A stretch of 64,000 bases of DNA from Streptomyces spongiicola (lineage in GTDB: Bacteria; Actinomycetota; Actinomycetes; Streptomycetales; Streptomycetaceae), in contig NZ_CP029254.1 in assembly GCF_003122365.1 (NCBI RefSeq), positions 310,001 through 374,000 of the forward strand, given 5' to 3'. Shown here piece after piece: positions 48,415 to 56,411 of the stretch (the first letter of the stretch is position 1; each line of letters starts with the position of its first letter). The translations under genes and the position numbers were made by a program. The notes beneath the pieces are model-generated. The model ran no database searches. It had not been told where the DNA came from and saw nothing but the letters and a program-made list of their open reading frames with translations.

Positions 48415-48444
48415 AAAAATGCCCCGACGGGACACAGGCGGGGC
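48415..48444 (-). promoter_or_regulatory. Attenuator-like terminator in the infC leader
   Basis: On the minus strand GCCCCG (48439-48444) and CGGGGC (48421-48426) form a stem followed by ATTTTTCTT, a rare T-tract in this DNA. It lies 87 nt before the infC start. A second dyad (CCATCGT/ACGATGG, 48500-48522) precedes it in the transcript. Confidence 0.65.
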
Positions 48445-48626
48445 TCCTCGCGATACCGGAGCACCGCCGCGTCGACCGCGGGGCGCGTCTCGGACGGCTC
48501 CATCGTCCGTACGGAACGATGGGCGCCGCCTGACCGGTGACCCGCCACCCGCGAGGGCGGCCAGGTGGGAGATCGGAGCCTCCACTTGTGGGCCGGGCAC
48601 AGGCGTGTCCGGCCGGTCGTCACACC

Positions 48627-48632
48627 AGGCTA
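48627..48632 (-). promoter_or_regulatory. Candidate -10 box for infC operon
   Basis: TAGCCT on the minus strand, giving a leader of about 290 nt, which contains both dyads. A TTCGCC 18 nt upstream is a weak -35. The remaining 48633-48804 shows only repeats of GGCTCCGGCGG. Confidence 0.45.
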
Positions 48633-48804
48633 GCAGCTCCGGCCCTGAGGGGCGAACCGAGCCGCCGGACGAGCCGCCCGGCGGTGTGCGCGGCTCCGGC
48701 GGCGGGGTGTGCGGCTCCGGCGGGGTGCGTGCGTGCCGGGTGGCGTGTCGGCCCCGGGGCCGGGCCGCGCGTGCCGGCCCCGGGGACGGGCCGCACCGCT
48801 CCGG

Positions 48805-49185
48805 TCAGCCGTAGACCGGACCGGTGTACTTCTCGCCCGGGCCCCGGCCCGGCTCGTCGGGGACGACCGAGGCCTCGCGGAAGGCCAGCTGGAGGGACTT
48901 CAGGCCGTCCCGCAGCGGTGCCGCGTGGAAGGAGCTGATCTCGGTGGCACCCGCGTCCAGCAGACCGGCGAGCGCGTGGACCAGCTTCCGGGCCTCGTCG
49001 AGATCCTTGTGCTCGTCGCCGTCCTCGGTGAGTCCCAGCTTCACCGCGGCGGCGCTCATCAGGTTCACCGCGACCGTGACGATCACCTCGACGGCGGGGA
49101 CCTCCGCGATGTCGCGGGCCATGGCGTCGAAGTCGGGAGCCTGCTCGCCCGCGGGCTGCTCGGGGGTGGGGGTCGCGTCACTCAT
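48805..49185 (-). CDS. DUF1844 family protein
   Basis: The 126-residue protein has the DUF1844 core DFDAMARDIAEVPAVEVIVTVAVNLMSAAAVKLGL and DLDEARKLVHALAGLLDAG. The family is a small, mostly helical protein of unknown function that is often found near infC-rpmI-rplT in actinobacteria. The N-terminal 15 residues are polar. It appears leaderless, with TATCGT 7 nt before ATG 49185 and no ribosome-binding site. The SseB-like gene lies upstream on the same strand by 85 nt. Confidence 0.92.
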   Translation of the reverse strand: MSDATPTPEQPAGEQAPDFDAMARDIAEVPAVEVIVTVAVNLMSAAAVKLGLTEDGDEHKDLDEARKLVHALAGLLDAGATEISSFHAAPLRDGLKSLQLAFREASVVPDEPGRGPGEKYTGPVYG

Positions 49186-49192
49186 GGGGCAC

Positions 49193-49198
49193 ACGATA
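49193..49198 (-). promoter_or_regulatory. -10 box, leaderless DUF1844 transcript
   Basis: TATCGT ends 7 nt before the ATG. Confidence 0.45.
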
Positions 49199-49270
49199 TG
49201 CGGTGCCCTCCGCCCCGAACCCACGGGGGTTCTCGCCGCACTCCGGCCCGTTCGCGCCGCCCCGTCCCCG

Positions 49271-50002
49271 TCAGCCCCGCACGTACAGGGGCTCTCCGGG
49301 CGGTACCGCCGACACGGGCAGCAGGGCCAGGTCGAGTCCGCGCACCAGCCGGGCCCTGAGCGTCTCGTCCGCCGCCAGCGCGCGGGCCACGCGCTGGGCG
49401 GCCCCGGCCGGGGAAGCGCCGGCGTCGAGGACGAGGGCCAGCGTGCCGTCGGCGTCACCGGGGCCGAGATGGGCGCGGAGCACCGCCGGTTCGGCGGCCA
49501 CCACGGCCCGCACCGCCCCGGCGACGGCAGGGTCGGCCAGCGGGTCGGTGCTGCTGCGCCCCTCGGCGAGGGCCAGCAGCACGGCACCGGTCAGCTCGTA
49601 CGGCACCGGACCGGCGAGGTCCAGGACCACGGTGTCGGCCTGCTCGTGGGCGGCCGCCCGGAGGGCCTGGTACAGCGGCACGGCGACGGGCCGGGCCTGC
49701 GGATCCCACCGGGCCAGCGACGCGGTCGACGTGAACGCGGGCAGCGCGCGGCGGCCGCCCGCCGTCAGGGTGGGCACCGCCATGTCACTGGTCTTCTCCC
49801 GGCGCAGGCCCTGCTCGTCCTCCTCGACCTCGCCGAGCACGGCGACGACGGGCACCAGGAGCCGGGCGCCCCTGAGCGCCTCCAGCACGGGCCGCTCCGC
49901 GCTCCGGTCCTGCGCCCAGGCGGCGAGTGCCGCGGCCAGGGCCGGGTCGGCGGTGCCGTCGTCGTCGGAGTAGCCGGGGTCGGGGATGTTCTTGAGCGCC
50001 AC
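49271..50002 (-). CDS. SseB-like protein with two related halves
   Basis: The 243-residue protein matches the SseB N-terminal-domain family: ALRGARLLVPVVAVLGE, AVPTLTAGGRRALPAFTSTASLARWDP and AVPLYQALRAAA. The C-terminal half (VVAAEPAVLRAHLGPGDADGTLALVLD) looks like a second, degenerate copy of the same fold. The family has no firmly known role in actinobacteria. GTG 50002 has TAGGCT 6 nt upstream and is probably leaderless. It lies next to the DUF1844 gene. Confidence 0.87.
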   Translation of the reverse strand: MALKNIPDPGYSDDDGTADPALAAALAAWAQDRSAERPVLEALRGARLLVPVVAVLGEVEEDEQGLRREKTSDMAVPTLTAGGRRALPAFTSTASLARWDPQARPVAVPLYQALRAAAHEQADTVVLDLAGPVPYELTGAVLLALAEGRSSTDPLADPAVAGAVRAVVAAEPAVLRAHLGPGDADGTLALVLDAGASPAGAAQRVARALAADETLRARLVRGLDLALLPVSAVPPGEPLYVRG

Positions 50003-50008
50003 GCTACG

Positions 50009-50014
50009 AGCCTA
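50009..50014 (-). promoter_or_regulatory. -10 box, leaderless sseB-like transcript
   Basis: TAGGCT ends 6 nt before GTG 50002. Confidence 0.45.
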
Positions 50015-50176
50015 GTTCGTCGGCGGCGGTGCCCGGACGCGGGGGCGACACGGGGCGCGGGGCGACACGGGGCGCGGGCGCGAGGGCACGTCGCTGCTCC
50101 TGTGCTCGCGTGCGCTCGCGTGCGCGTCATATGTACGAGGAGCCGCAGGCGCGAGGGCACGTGCCGCGGTGCGGGA

Positions 50177-51370
50177 TCATGCCCGGCGGCCCCCGCGCCA
50201 CAGCACGACCGCCGCGACCAGCAGCAGCGCTCCGAGGCCGCCGGTGACCGGGGCGAGCCAGCCGCCGCGCGACTGCCCCGGGGGGCCTTCCGGGCCGCTG
50301 CCGAAATACTGCCCGCGGTGGCCCCGGCCGGACGCGGTCTCCGGGTCGGTGTCGCCCCGGACCGGCCTGCCGCCCTGCTCGATCGCGGCGGCGGGGTCGA
50401 CGATGCCGTACCCCGTGGAGTCGTCGCGCCCGTTCTTCGGGCCGCCGCGGGCGGTCGCGGCGAGGAGCCGCTTGATCTGGGCGGGGGTGAGCCGCGGGTG
50501 CGCGGCGCGGACGAGTGCGACGGCGCCGGAGACGAAGGCGGACGCCGCGCTGGTCCCCCATCCCTCGTAGTACCTGCGGTCCGGGTCGGCGATGACGACA
50601 TCGACGCCGGGGGCGCTGACGGTGGCGTACCAGCGCCGGGTGGAGAAGGAGGCGTGGGTGCCGTAGCGGTCGACGGCCGCGACGGCGATCACACCGGGGT
50701 AGGCCGCCGGGTAGGAGATGTGATCGCCCTTCTCGCCCCCGTTGCCCGCCGAGGCGACGACGACCGCGCCCTTGGCGAGGGCGTACTGGACGGCCGCGTC
50801 CTCACCTGCGTCCGGGTGCGCGGACTCGCTGTCGTCACCGAGGGAGAGGTTGATGACGTCGGCGCCGTTGTCGGCGGCCCAGCGGATGCCCAGGGCGAGC
50901 GCGGTGCCGCGCGTCTTGCGGGCCTTGGAACGGGCGGGGTCGGCGCCTTCGAGGATCACCCGCACGGGGAGGATCCTCGCCTCGGGGGCGATGCCGAGCA
51001 CTCCTTCGTCCCGGCCGGGACCATGGCCGTGACCGGCGATGATCCCGGCCATCGCGGTGCCGTGGCGGGCCCAGGCGCGGTCGCCCCGCTCGGCCCCGAA
51101 CCCGATGAGGTCCTTGGTGGGAAGGACGCTGCCCGCCAGGTCCGGATGTCTGTCGTCGACGCCGGTGTCGAGCACCGCGACGGTGATGCCCTCGCCCTTG
51201 GTCGTGCGCCACGCCTCCTCGGTGTGGAGGGTTTCCAGGGCCCACTGCCGGGCCCGGATGCCGTCGGCCTGCGCGGGTGCGGCGGAGACGAGCGAGAAGG
51301 CGACGGCCGCGGCGACGGCTCCCAGGAGCCGCCGGGGCCCGCCGGGTGTGCGGAGGTGTGCTGCCGTCAT
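50177..51370 (-). CDS. Mycosin-like S8 serine protease with C-terminal membrane anchor
   Basis: Subtilisin of 397 residues. A signal peptide (residues 1-36, ending APAQA) leads to a catalytic domain with Asp 68 (VAVLDTGVDDRHPD), His 103 (ARHGTAMAGIIAG), the oxyanion Asn 210 (VASAGNGG) and Ser 274 (WGTSAASAFVSGA). A Gly/Pro-rich linker precedes one membrane helix (LAPVTGGLGALLLVAAVVLW) and a basic tail. This is the mycosin plan, found with type VII secretion systems, but no EccB/C/D or WXG100 gene is visible here. Upstream is a Pro-rich membrane protein gene on the same strand, overlapping by 4 nt, so the two are likely co-translated. Confidence 0.94.
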   Translation of the reverse strand: MTAAHLRTPGGPRRLLGAVAAAVAFSLVSAAPAQADGIRARQWALETLHTEEAWRTTKGEGITVAVLDTGVDDRHPDLAGSVLPTKDLIGFGAERGDRAWARHGTAMAGIIAGHGHGPGRDEGVLGIAPEARILPVRVILEGADPARSKARKTRGTALALGIRWAADNGADVINLSLGDDSESAHPDAGEDAAVQYALAKGAVVVASAGNGGEKGDHISYPAAYPGVIAVAAVDRYGTHASFSTRRWYATVSAPGVDVVIADPDRRYYEGWGTSAASAFVSGAVALVRAAHPRLTPAQIKRLLAATARGGPKNGRDDSTGYGIVDPAAAIEQGGRPVRGDTDPETASGRGHRGQYFGSGPEGPPGQSRGGWLAPVTGGLGALLLVAAVVLWRGGRRA

Positions 51371-52467
51371 TCGGGGCGCTCCCGTGAGGTGGCGGACTCC
51401 CGCAGGGCGCGCTCGACGCGGTCCGCGATTCCCCTGGCCTCGTGGCCCAGGCCGGCCTGGGCGGCGGCGGAGGTGTCACCGGGCACCGTCGCCTCGGCGG
51501 CCGGCACGGGTTCGGCCACGGGGCGGCCGTCCGCGAACCCGGAGACGGCGAAGACCACGACGGGCGCGTCGGTGAGCACGCTGACGGTCCAGCTGGCCCG
51601 TTGGCGGTCCCCGAAGCCCGCCGCGACGGTGCCGGGCACCGGGTATGTACGGGGCATCAGGTCGGCCCGCTCGTCCAGGTCCTCCTGGGAGAACCTCCGG
51701 TACAGGTCGGTCATGGCGTCCCGGTCGGCCTCGGCCACGACCATGCCGACGGTCGTGACGCCGGAGGCGGTCGCGTCGGTGTAGGTGGCTCGCAGGACCC
51801 GCAGGCAGCCGACCGGCCGGAGCGCCTTGAGCAGCAGCGGGTCGAAGGCACCGGCGCAGGGGCCGTCGGGCGCGACCGCGACCCGGGTCCACACCCGGTC
51901 CGCACCACCCGGCCCCGCTCCTTCGCCGTTGATCGTGCGGGGGAAGAGCGTGTCGACGGGAACGCTGTGCCAGAGCGAGCGCACGTCTGCGTAGCGGGGT
52001 TGGGAGGCGGGTGACGCGGCCGGGTCGTCCACGAGCCAGCTTCCGGCGACCGCACCGCCGATCAGCCCGAGTCCGAGCACCAGGCAGACGAGGGCGCCCG
52101 CGGTTCTTGCGGAACGGCGCTCCCGGACGGGGCGCAGCCCGGTGGTGGTCGCGGTGGTCGTCCCGGGAAGGGCGCCGGGGTGGTGGGGACTGCCATGGGG
52201 GCCGTGATGGGGGCCGGCATGCGGCCGGTGCGGCGCATCGTCCGTCATCCAGGGCCACGGGCTGCCCGGGGTTCCCGTGGGACCGGCGCCGGAGCCGCCG
52301 CCCTGGGACCCCGGGATCCCCGGGGACCCGCGGGTCCCCGGGGCGAGCGGCGGAGCGGCGGAGGCGGGTGCCCTGGGCGCCGGAGGCGCGGGAGGCGTGG
52401 GAGGCGCGGGGCTCGGGCGGCGTCCCGGCGCGGTCGCCCACGGGCCGCAGTCAGGGGGGGGGCGGCG
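51367..52467 (-). CDS. C-terminal part of a Pro-rich membrane protein (continues 52451-53557 after a frameshift)
   Basis: This frame carries the structured end of the protein: one membrane helix (SARTAGALVCLVLGLGLIGGAVAGSWLV), then an extracellular domain of about 200 residues (DVRSLWHSVPVDTLFPRTING, ATYTDATASGVTTVGMVVAEAD, TYPVPGTVAAGFGDRQRASW). No enzyme motif is seen. A short independent version could begin at ATG 52248 (MTDDAPHRPHAGPHHG), which has no clear ribosome-binding site. The Pro/Ala-rich residues directly upstream in this frame look like a true continuation, which is why I suspect a frameshift. The start given is therefore approximate. It overlaps the mycosin gene by 4 nt. Confidence 0.75.
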   Translation of the reverse strand, partial: RRPPPDCGPWATAPGRRPSPAPPTPPAPPAPRAPASAAPPLAPGTRGSPGIPGSQGGGSGAGPTGTPGSPWPWMTDDAPHRPHAGPHHGPHGSPHHPGALPGTTTATTTGLRPVRERRSARTAGALVCLVLGLGLIGGAVAGSWLVDDPAASPASQPRYADVRSLWHSVPVDTLFPRTINGEGAGPGGADRVWTRVAVAPDGPCAGAFDPLLLKALRPVGCLRVLRATYTDATASGVTTVGMVVAEADRDAMTDLYRRFSQEDLDERADLMPRTYPVPGTVAAGFGDRQRASWTVSVLTDAPVVVFAVSGFADGRPVAEPVPAAEATVPGDTSAAAQAGLGHEARGIADRVERALRESATSRERPE

Positions 52468-53557
52468 CGCAGGCGCAGGAGGGGGTGCGGCGGGCGCCGC
52501 GGGTACGGCGGGCGCCGCGGGTCCGGCGGGCGCCGCGGGTCCGGGGGCGCCGCGGTACGGCGGGGCGCCGCGGGTACGGCGGGTACGGCAGGCGCCGCAG
52601 GTCCGCGGGCGCGGCGGGCGCGGCGGGCAGGCCACCGACGCGCGGCGGTACGAGGGGGCGCGGGGGTATCTCCTCCGCGACGCGGGGTGCGGTCGCACCG
52701 GGGCGGCCGCGGTAGCCCGGTGGCGGCACGGACCGGCCCGGGGCGGACGGGGCATCTGAACGGGGAGCACCGGGTTCGGCGGTCCCGCCCGGGTGGGCGC
52801 CGGGGGGTGAAGGCGTACCCGACCGAGAAGGCGTACCCGACCGAGAAGGCGTACCCGACCGAGAAGGCGTACCCGACCGAGAAGGCGCGCCCGGAGGGGG
52901 AACCGTGCCCGGAGGGGGAACCGTGCCCGGGGCCGGCTGGGGACCCGAGACGGCGTGCGCGCCGGAAGACGGGTGTACGCCGGAACCGGAAGACGGGTGT
53001 ACGCCGGAAGGCGGGTGCGGCCCCGGTGCGGGCGGCGGGCCGGGGCGCCTGGCCGGTCCGCCCGGTTGTGCGCCGCGAGGGGCGGGGGCGTCCGTACGCC
53101 CGCCGGCGGCCGGAGGAACGGAGGGCCGGGACGGCCGGCCCCTGGTAGCGCCCGGCAGCGCGCCGCGGGGGGCGGGAGCGATCGGGCCGTTCGCCGCGGC
53201 GGCCCGGGAGAGGGGCGGCCTCGGCGGCAGGGCCGGTGCCGCACCGGTCCCGCCGGTTCCGGAGCCGGACGGGTCGTGCCCGGCGCCGGGGGGCTCGCTC
53301 GCCGCGCGGGGCGGATGCATCGGGACCGCACGGCCCGCGGAGCTGTCCGGGCGGGCCCCCGGCCCAGGGGCGGAAGGGGTGTCAGCGGGCCCGGTGCGGG
53401 GGCGGGGGGCCGGAGGGGCGGAGACGGCACGCGGGTCCGGGGTGGAGTCCGTGATCGGGCGCAGACGGGCCGTCGTCTCGGCGGAGGTGGGCGCCTGGGC
53501 CGGCGGGGCGTGGGGCGGGCGGGACGGGACGCGTGGGCGCTGCGCCTCGGTGCTCAT
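52451..53557 (-). pseudogene. N-terminal Pro-rich part, frameshifted relative to 51367-52467
   Basis: The frame begins MSTEAQRPRVPSRPPHAPPAQ at ATG 53557 with a GGGGGG sequence upstream, and is almost entirely Pro, Ala, Gly and Ser for over 300 residues, including five PSRSGT hexapeptides. Near its end the composition flips to RTRGARRTRGARRTRG, typical of a wrong frame, and a stop falls at the edge of a nine-C run (minus strand; 52454-52462). Shifting frame somewhere in 52453-52565 joins it to the membrane helix domain. It could be a real mutation, a phase-variable tract or an assembly error. Confidence 0.65.
52810..52881. repeat. Tandem 18-bp repeat coding for SRSGTP
   Basis: Four copies of AAGGCGTACCCGACCGAG, in frame with the Pro-rich gene on the minus strand. 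A second small repeat (CCGGAAGACGGGTGTACG, twice) is at about 52960-53010. Confidence 0.93.
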
Positions 53558-53739
53558 CCGCCCCCCGTTTCCCGGTGTCCGTACCGCCGCCGATCGCCTT
53601 TCGGAGCAGGCCCGTTCGTCGTCGCGGCCCCTCACTCTACGGGCTGGAGCACACCGGCAGGGCACGGGTCCGGCGCCCCGGGGGATCTGCGCAGAAGGTC
53701 CCACTACCCGCGGACCGACCGTTCTGGCAGGCTCTGCGC

Positions 53740-54942
53740 ATGACTCCCCGTGCCGCTCTCAGGACCCGGTACGACCGGGCCACCGCACACCTCGACGCGC
53801 CCCTGGCCGTCGTGGACCTGGAGGCGTTCGACGCCAACGCGTCGGATCTGGTCAGGCGCGCGGGCGGGAAGCCGGTCCGGGTGGCCAGCAAGTCCGTGCG
53901 GTGCCGGGCGCTGCTGGAGCGGGTGCTCGCGATGGAAGGGTTCGCGGGGGTCATGTCCTACACCCTGGAGGAGTCGATCTGGCTCACCCGGGCGGGTTTC
54001 GGCGACGTGCTGCTGGCGTATCCGTCCGCCGACCGCGCCGGTTTCGCCGAACTGGCGGGCGACGCCAAGCTCGCCGCCGCCGTGACCGTCATGGTCGACG
54101 ACCCGGCGCAGCTGGACCTGATAGACCGCGCCCGGCGCGGCGGCGCGGAGGAGATCCGGGTGTGCCTGGAGCTGGACACCTCCCTCCAACTGCTGGGCGG
54201 CCGGATCCGCTTCGGCGCTCGGCGCTCGCCGCTGCGCGCGCCCGAGGACCTGGCCGGACTCGCCCGCGCGACCGTCGCCCGCCCCGGCTTCCGGCTGGTG
54301 GGGCTGATGGCGTACGAGGGGCATGTCGCGGGAGTCGGTGACGCGGTACCCGGCAGTCCGCTGCGCTCGCGGACGGTCCGGCTGATGCAGTCCGCGGCCC
54401 GGCGCGAACTCGCACGGCGGCGGGCGGCCGTCGTGCGCGCGGTGCGGGCGGTGGCGCCGGACCTGGAGTTCGTGAACGGCGGTGGCACCGGCAGTGTGCA
54501 GCACACCGCCGCGGAGGACGCGGTCACGGAGATCGCCGCGGGCTCCGGGCTGTTCGTGCCGGGGCTCTTCGACAACTACACGTCGTTCAGCGGACGGCCC
54601 GCGGCACTGTTCGCCCAGCCGGTCGTACGGCGGCCGGGCGTCGGCGCGGTGACGGTGCTCGGCGGTGGCTACCCGGCCTCGGGCGCGGCCGGCCGGGACC
54701 GGCTGCCGGTGCCGTACCTGCCGGAAGGGCTGCGCTACGACCCGATGGAGGGACCGGGCGAGGTGCAGACGCCGCTGCTGGGGCCGGCGGCGGACGATCT
54801 GCTCATCGGCGACAAGGTGTGGTTCCGGCACGCGAAGGCCGGGGAGCTGTGCGAGCGCTTCGACTCGCTGCACCTGGTCGGGGACGGGCGGGTGACGGCC
54901 GTGGTCCCGACGTACCGGGGCGAGGGCCGTACCTTCCTCTGA
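53740..54942 (+). CDS. Type III PLP enzyme, D-threonine aldolase / D-serine dehydratase-like
   Basis: The 400-residue protein has the alanine racemase N-terminal barrel: LAVVDLEAFDANASDLVRRAGGKPVRVASKSVRC, where the lysine in RVASKS is the PLP Schiff base (residue about 53), FVNGGGTGSV for the phosphate site, and the C-terminal D-serine dehydratase-like domain with YLPEGLRYDPMEGPGEVQTPL and VWFRHAKAGELCERF (the His-Cys pair that would bind zinc). It should act on a D-amino acid. The substrate is not certain. Start ATG 53740 lacks a ribosome-binding site. It is divergent from the Pro-rich gene. Confidence 0.87.
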   Translation: MTPRAALRTRYDRATAHLDAPLAVVDLEAFDANASDLVRRAGGKPVRVASKSVRCRALLERVLAMEGFAGVMSYTLEESIWLTRAGFGDVLLAYPSADRAGFAELAGDAKLAAAVTVMVDDPAQLDLIDRARRGGAEEIRVCLELDTSLQLLGGRIRFGARRSPLRAPEDLAGLARATVARPGFRLVGLMAYEGHVAGVGDAVPGSPLRSRTVRLMQSAARRELARRRAAVVRAVRAVAPDLEFVNGGGTGSVQHTAAEDAVTEIAAGSGLFVPGLFDNYTSFSGRPAALFAQPVVRRPGVGAVTVLGGGYPASGAAGRDRLPVPYLPEGLRYDPMEGPGEVQTPLLGPAADDLLIGDKVWFRHAKAGELCERFDSLHLVGDGRVTAVVPTYRGEGRTFL

Positions 54943-55610
54943 TCCGCCGGTGCCGGGAGCCGCCCCTGCGGTGACGGGCCCCGCCCACGAGCAGCTTTCA
55001 CCGTGACCGGCGCCGGGCCGTGGGAACCACTGCGGTGGCCGTCCGGCCGCGGGAGCCACTCCGACGGTGGCCACCACGGCGGCGGGAGGCCGCTCCCTGC
55101 CGGTGGCGAGCGGGGCGAGCGCGCCCCTCCCGCGCCGCCGCCGACCGCCCGGACCCGCCGACGGGCGGCAGGGGCGCGGTGGCGGTCGGCGGCACGCGGG
55201 TCCGGCCGGACGAGATGGAACGGGGCGGCCCGGGACAGGACCGGACGGGACAGGGCAGGGCAGGACGAGACGGGGCAGAGCAGGACCGGACGTGACGGGA
55301 ACGGACGTGACGGGACAGGGGGGATGAGACGGGACGGGGCAGGACGGGACGGGGTCGTGCGGGAGCGCCCGGCGGGAAGGCCCCGCTCCTCGGGCCCGGC
55401 CGGGGAGCGGGCGCGCGGGCGGTCAGCCGCGGGCTCGACCGTCCGCGCGCTCCGCCCCGTGCCCGCGGGCCTCCTCCCGCCCGGGGCCGGCACACCGGCG
55501 GTCCGCCTTCCGCCGTCCGGTGTGCGGGGTTGCGGGGTTGCGGGGTTACGGAACGGGGGACGCGGGACGCCGTGTGCCCGTCCGGTGGCTGTACGGGGTG
55601 CGCCGCGGGC
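54943..55610. other. 668-nt gap with GGGAC-type repeats, no gene recognised
   Basis: Between the PLP enzyme and the SDR gene (convergent). 55225-55350 is a loose array of GGACGGGACAGG-type units, and 55527-55553 has GGGGTTGCG three times. I see no supported gene or RNA. Confidence 0.7.
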
Positions 55611-56405
55611 TTACACAGGAGTGACGTACGCCCCCGAGATGCCGCCGTCGACCAGGAAGTCGGTGGCGTTGACGAAGGACGAGTCGTCGCTGGCGAGGAA
55701 CGCCACGGCCGCGGCCATCTCCTCCGCCTCGGCGAAGCGGCCGACGGGGATGTGCACCAGCCGGCGGGCCGCCCGCTCGGGGTCCTTGGCGAACAGCTCC
55801 TGGAGCAGCGGGGTGTTGACCGGCCCCGGGCAGAGCGCGTTGACCCTGATGCCCTCGCGGGCGAACTGCACGCCCAGCTCCCGGGACATGGCGAGGACGC
55901 CGCCCTTGCTCGCGGTGTACGAGATCTGGGAGGTCGCGGCGCCCATCCGGGCCACGAACGAGGCCGTGTTGATGATGGAGCCGCGGCCCTGCCGCCGCAT
56001 GTAGGGGATGGCGGCCCTGCAGCACAGGTAGACGGAGGTGAGGTTGACCTCCTGTACCCGCTTCCAGGCGTCCAGGCCGGTCTCCAGGATGGAGTCGTCG
56101 TCGGGGGGCGAGATGCCGGCGTTGTTGAAGGCGATGTCGACGCTGCCGTAGGTGTCGAAGGCGGTCCGGAACAGCGCCTCCACCTGCTCGGCGTCGGTGA
56201 CGTCCACCTTCACGAACGTCCCGCCGACCTCCTCGGCCGCGGCCTTGCCCGCGGTCTCGTCGATGTCGCCGCAGACGACGTGGGCCCCTTCGGAGGCGAG
56301 GCGGCGCGCGGTGGCCAGTCCGATGCCGCTGCCGGCACCGGTGATGACGGCGGTGCGGCCGACGAGCCGGCGGCAGACGGGGGTGTCGTTGTGTGCAGTG
56401 CTCAT
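55611..56405 (-). CDS. Short-chain dehydrogenase/reductase
   Basis: Classical SDR of 264 residues. The NAD-binding motif TAVITGAGSGIGLATARRLA (TGxxxGxG), FNNAGIS (NAG motif), catalytic Ser in NTASFVARMGAA and YTASKGGVLAMSR (YxxxK) are complete. It ends GISGAYVTPV. It is third in an operon after glnA4 and the aldehyde dehydrogenase (6-nt gap). In a gamma-glutamyl amine pathway it could oxidise the hydroxyl of gamma-glutamylethanolamide to the aldehyde; this is inferred from context. Confidence 0.94.
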   Translation of the reverse strand: MSTAHNDTPVCRRLVGRTAVITGAGSGIGLATARRLASEGAHVVCGDIDETAGKAAAEEVGGTFVKVDVTDAEQVEALFRTAFDTYGSVDIAFNNAGISPPDDDSILETGLDAWKRVQEVNLTSVYLCCRAAIPYMRRQGRGSIINTASFVARMGAATSQISYTASKGGVLAMSRELGVQFAREGIRVNALCPGPVNTPLLQELFAKDPERAARRLVHIPVGRFAEAEEMAAAVAFLASDDSSFVNATDFLVDGGISGAYVTPV

Positions 56406-56411
56406 GGGTTC

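Noticed and set aside
48105..48623. Alternative frame overlapping the infC leader and start
   Set aside because: It runs through the infC coding region in another frame, ignores the strong AGGAGG-ATC start and has no recognisable protein.
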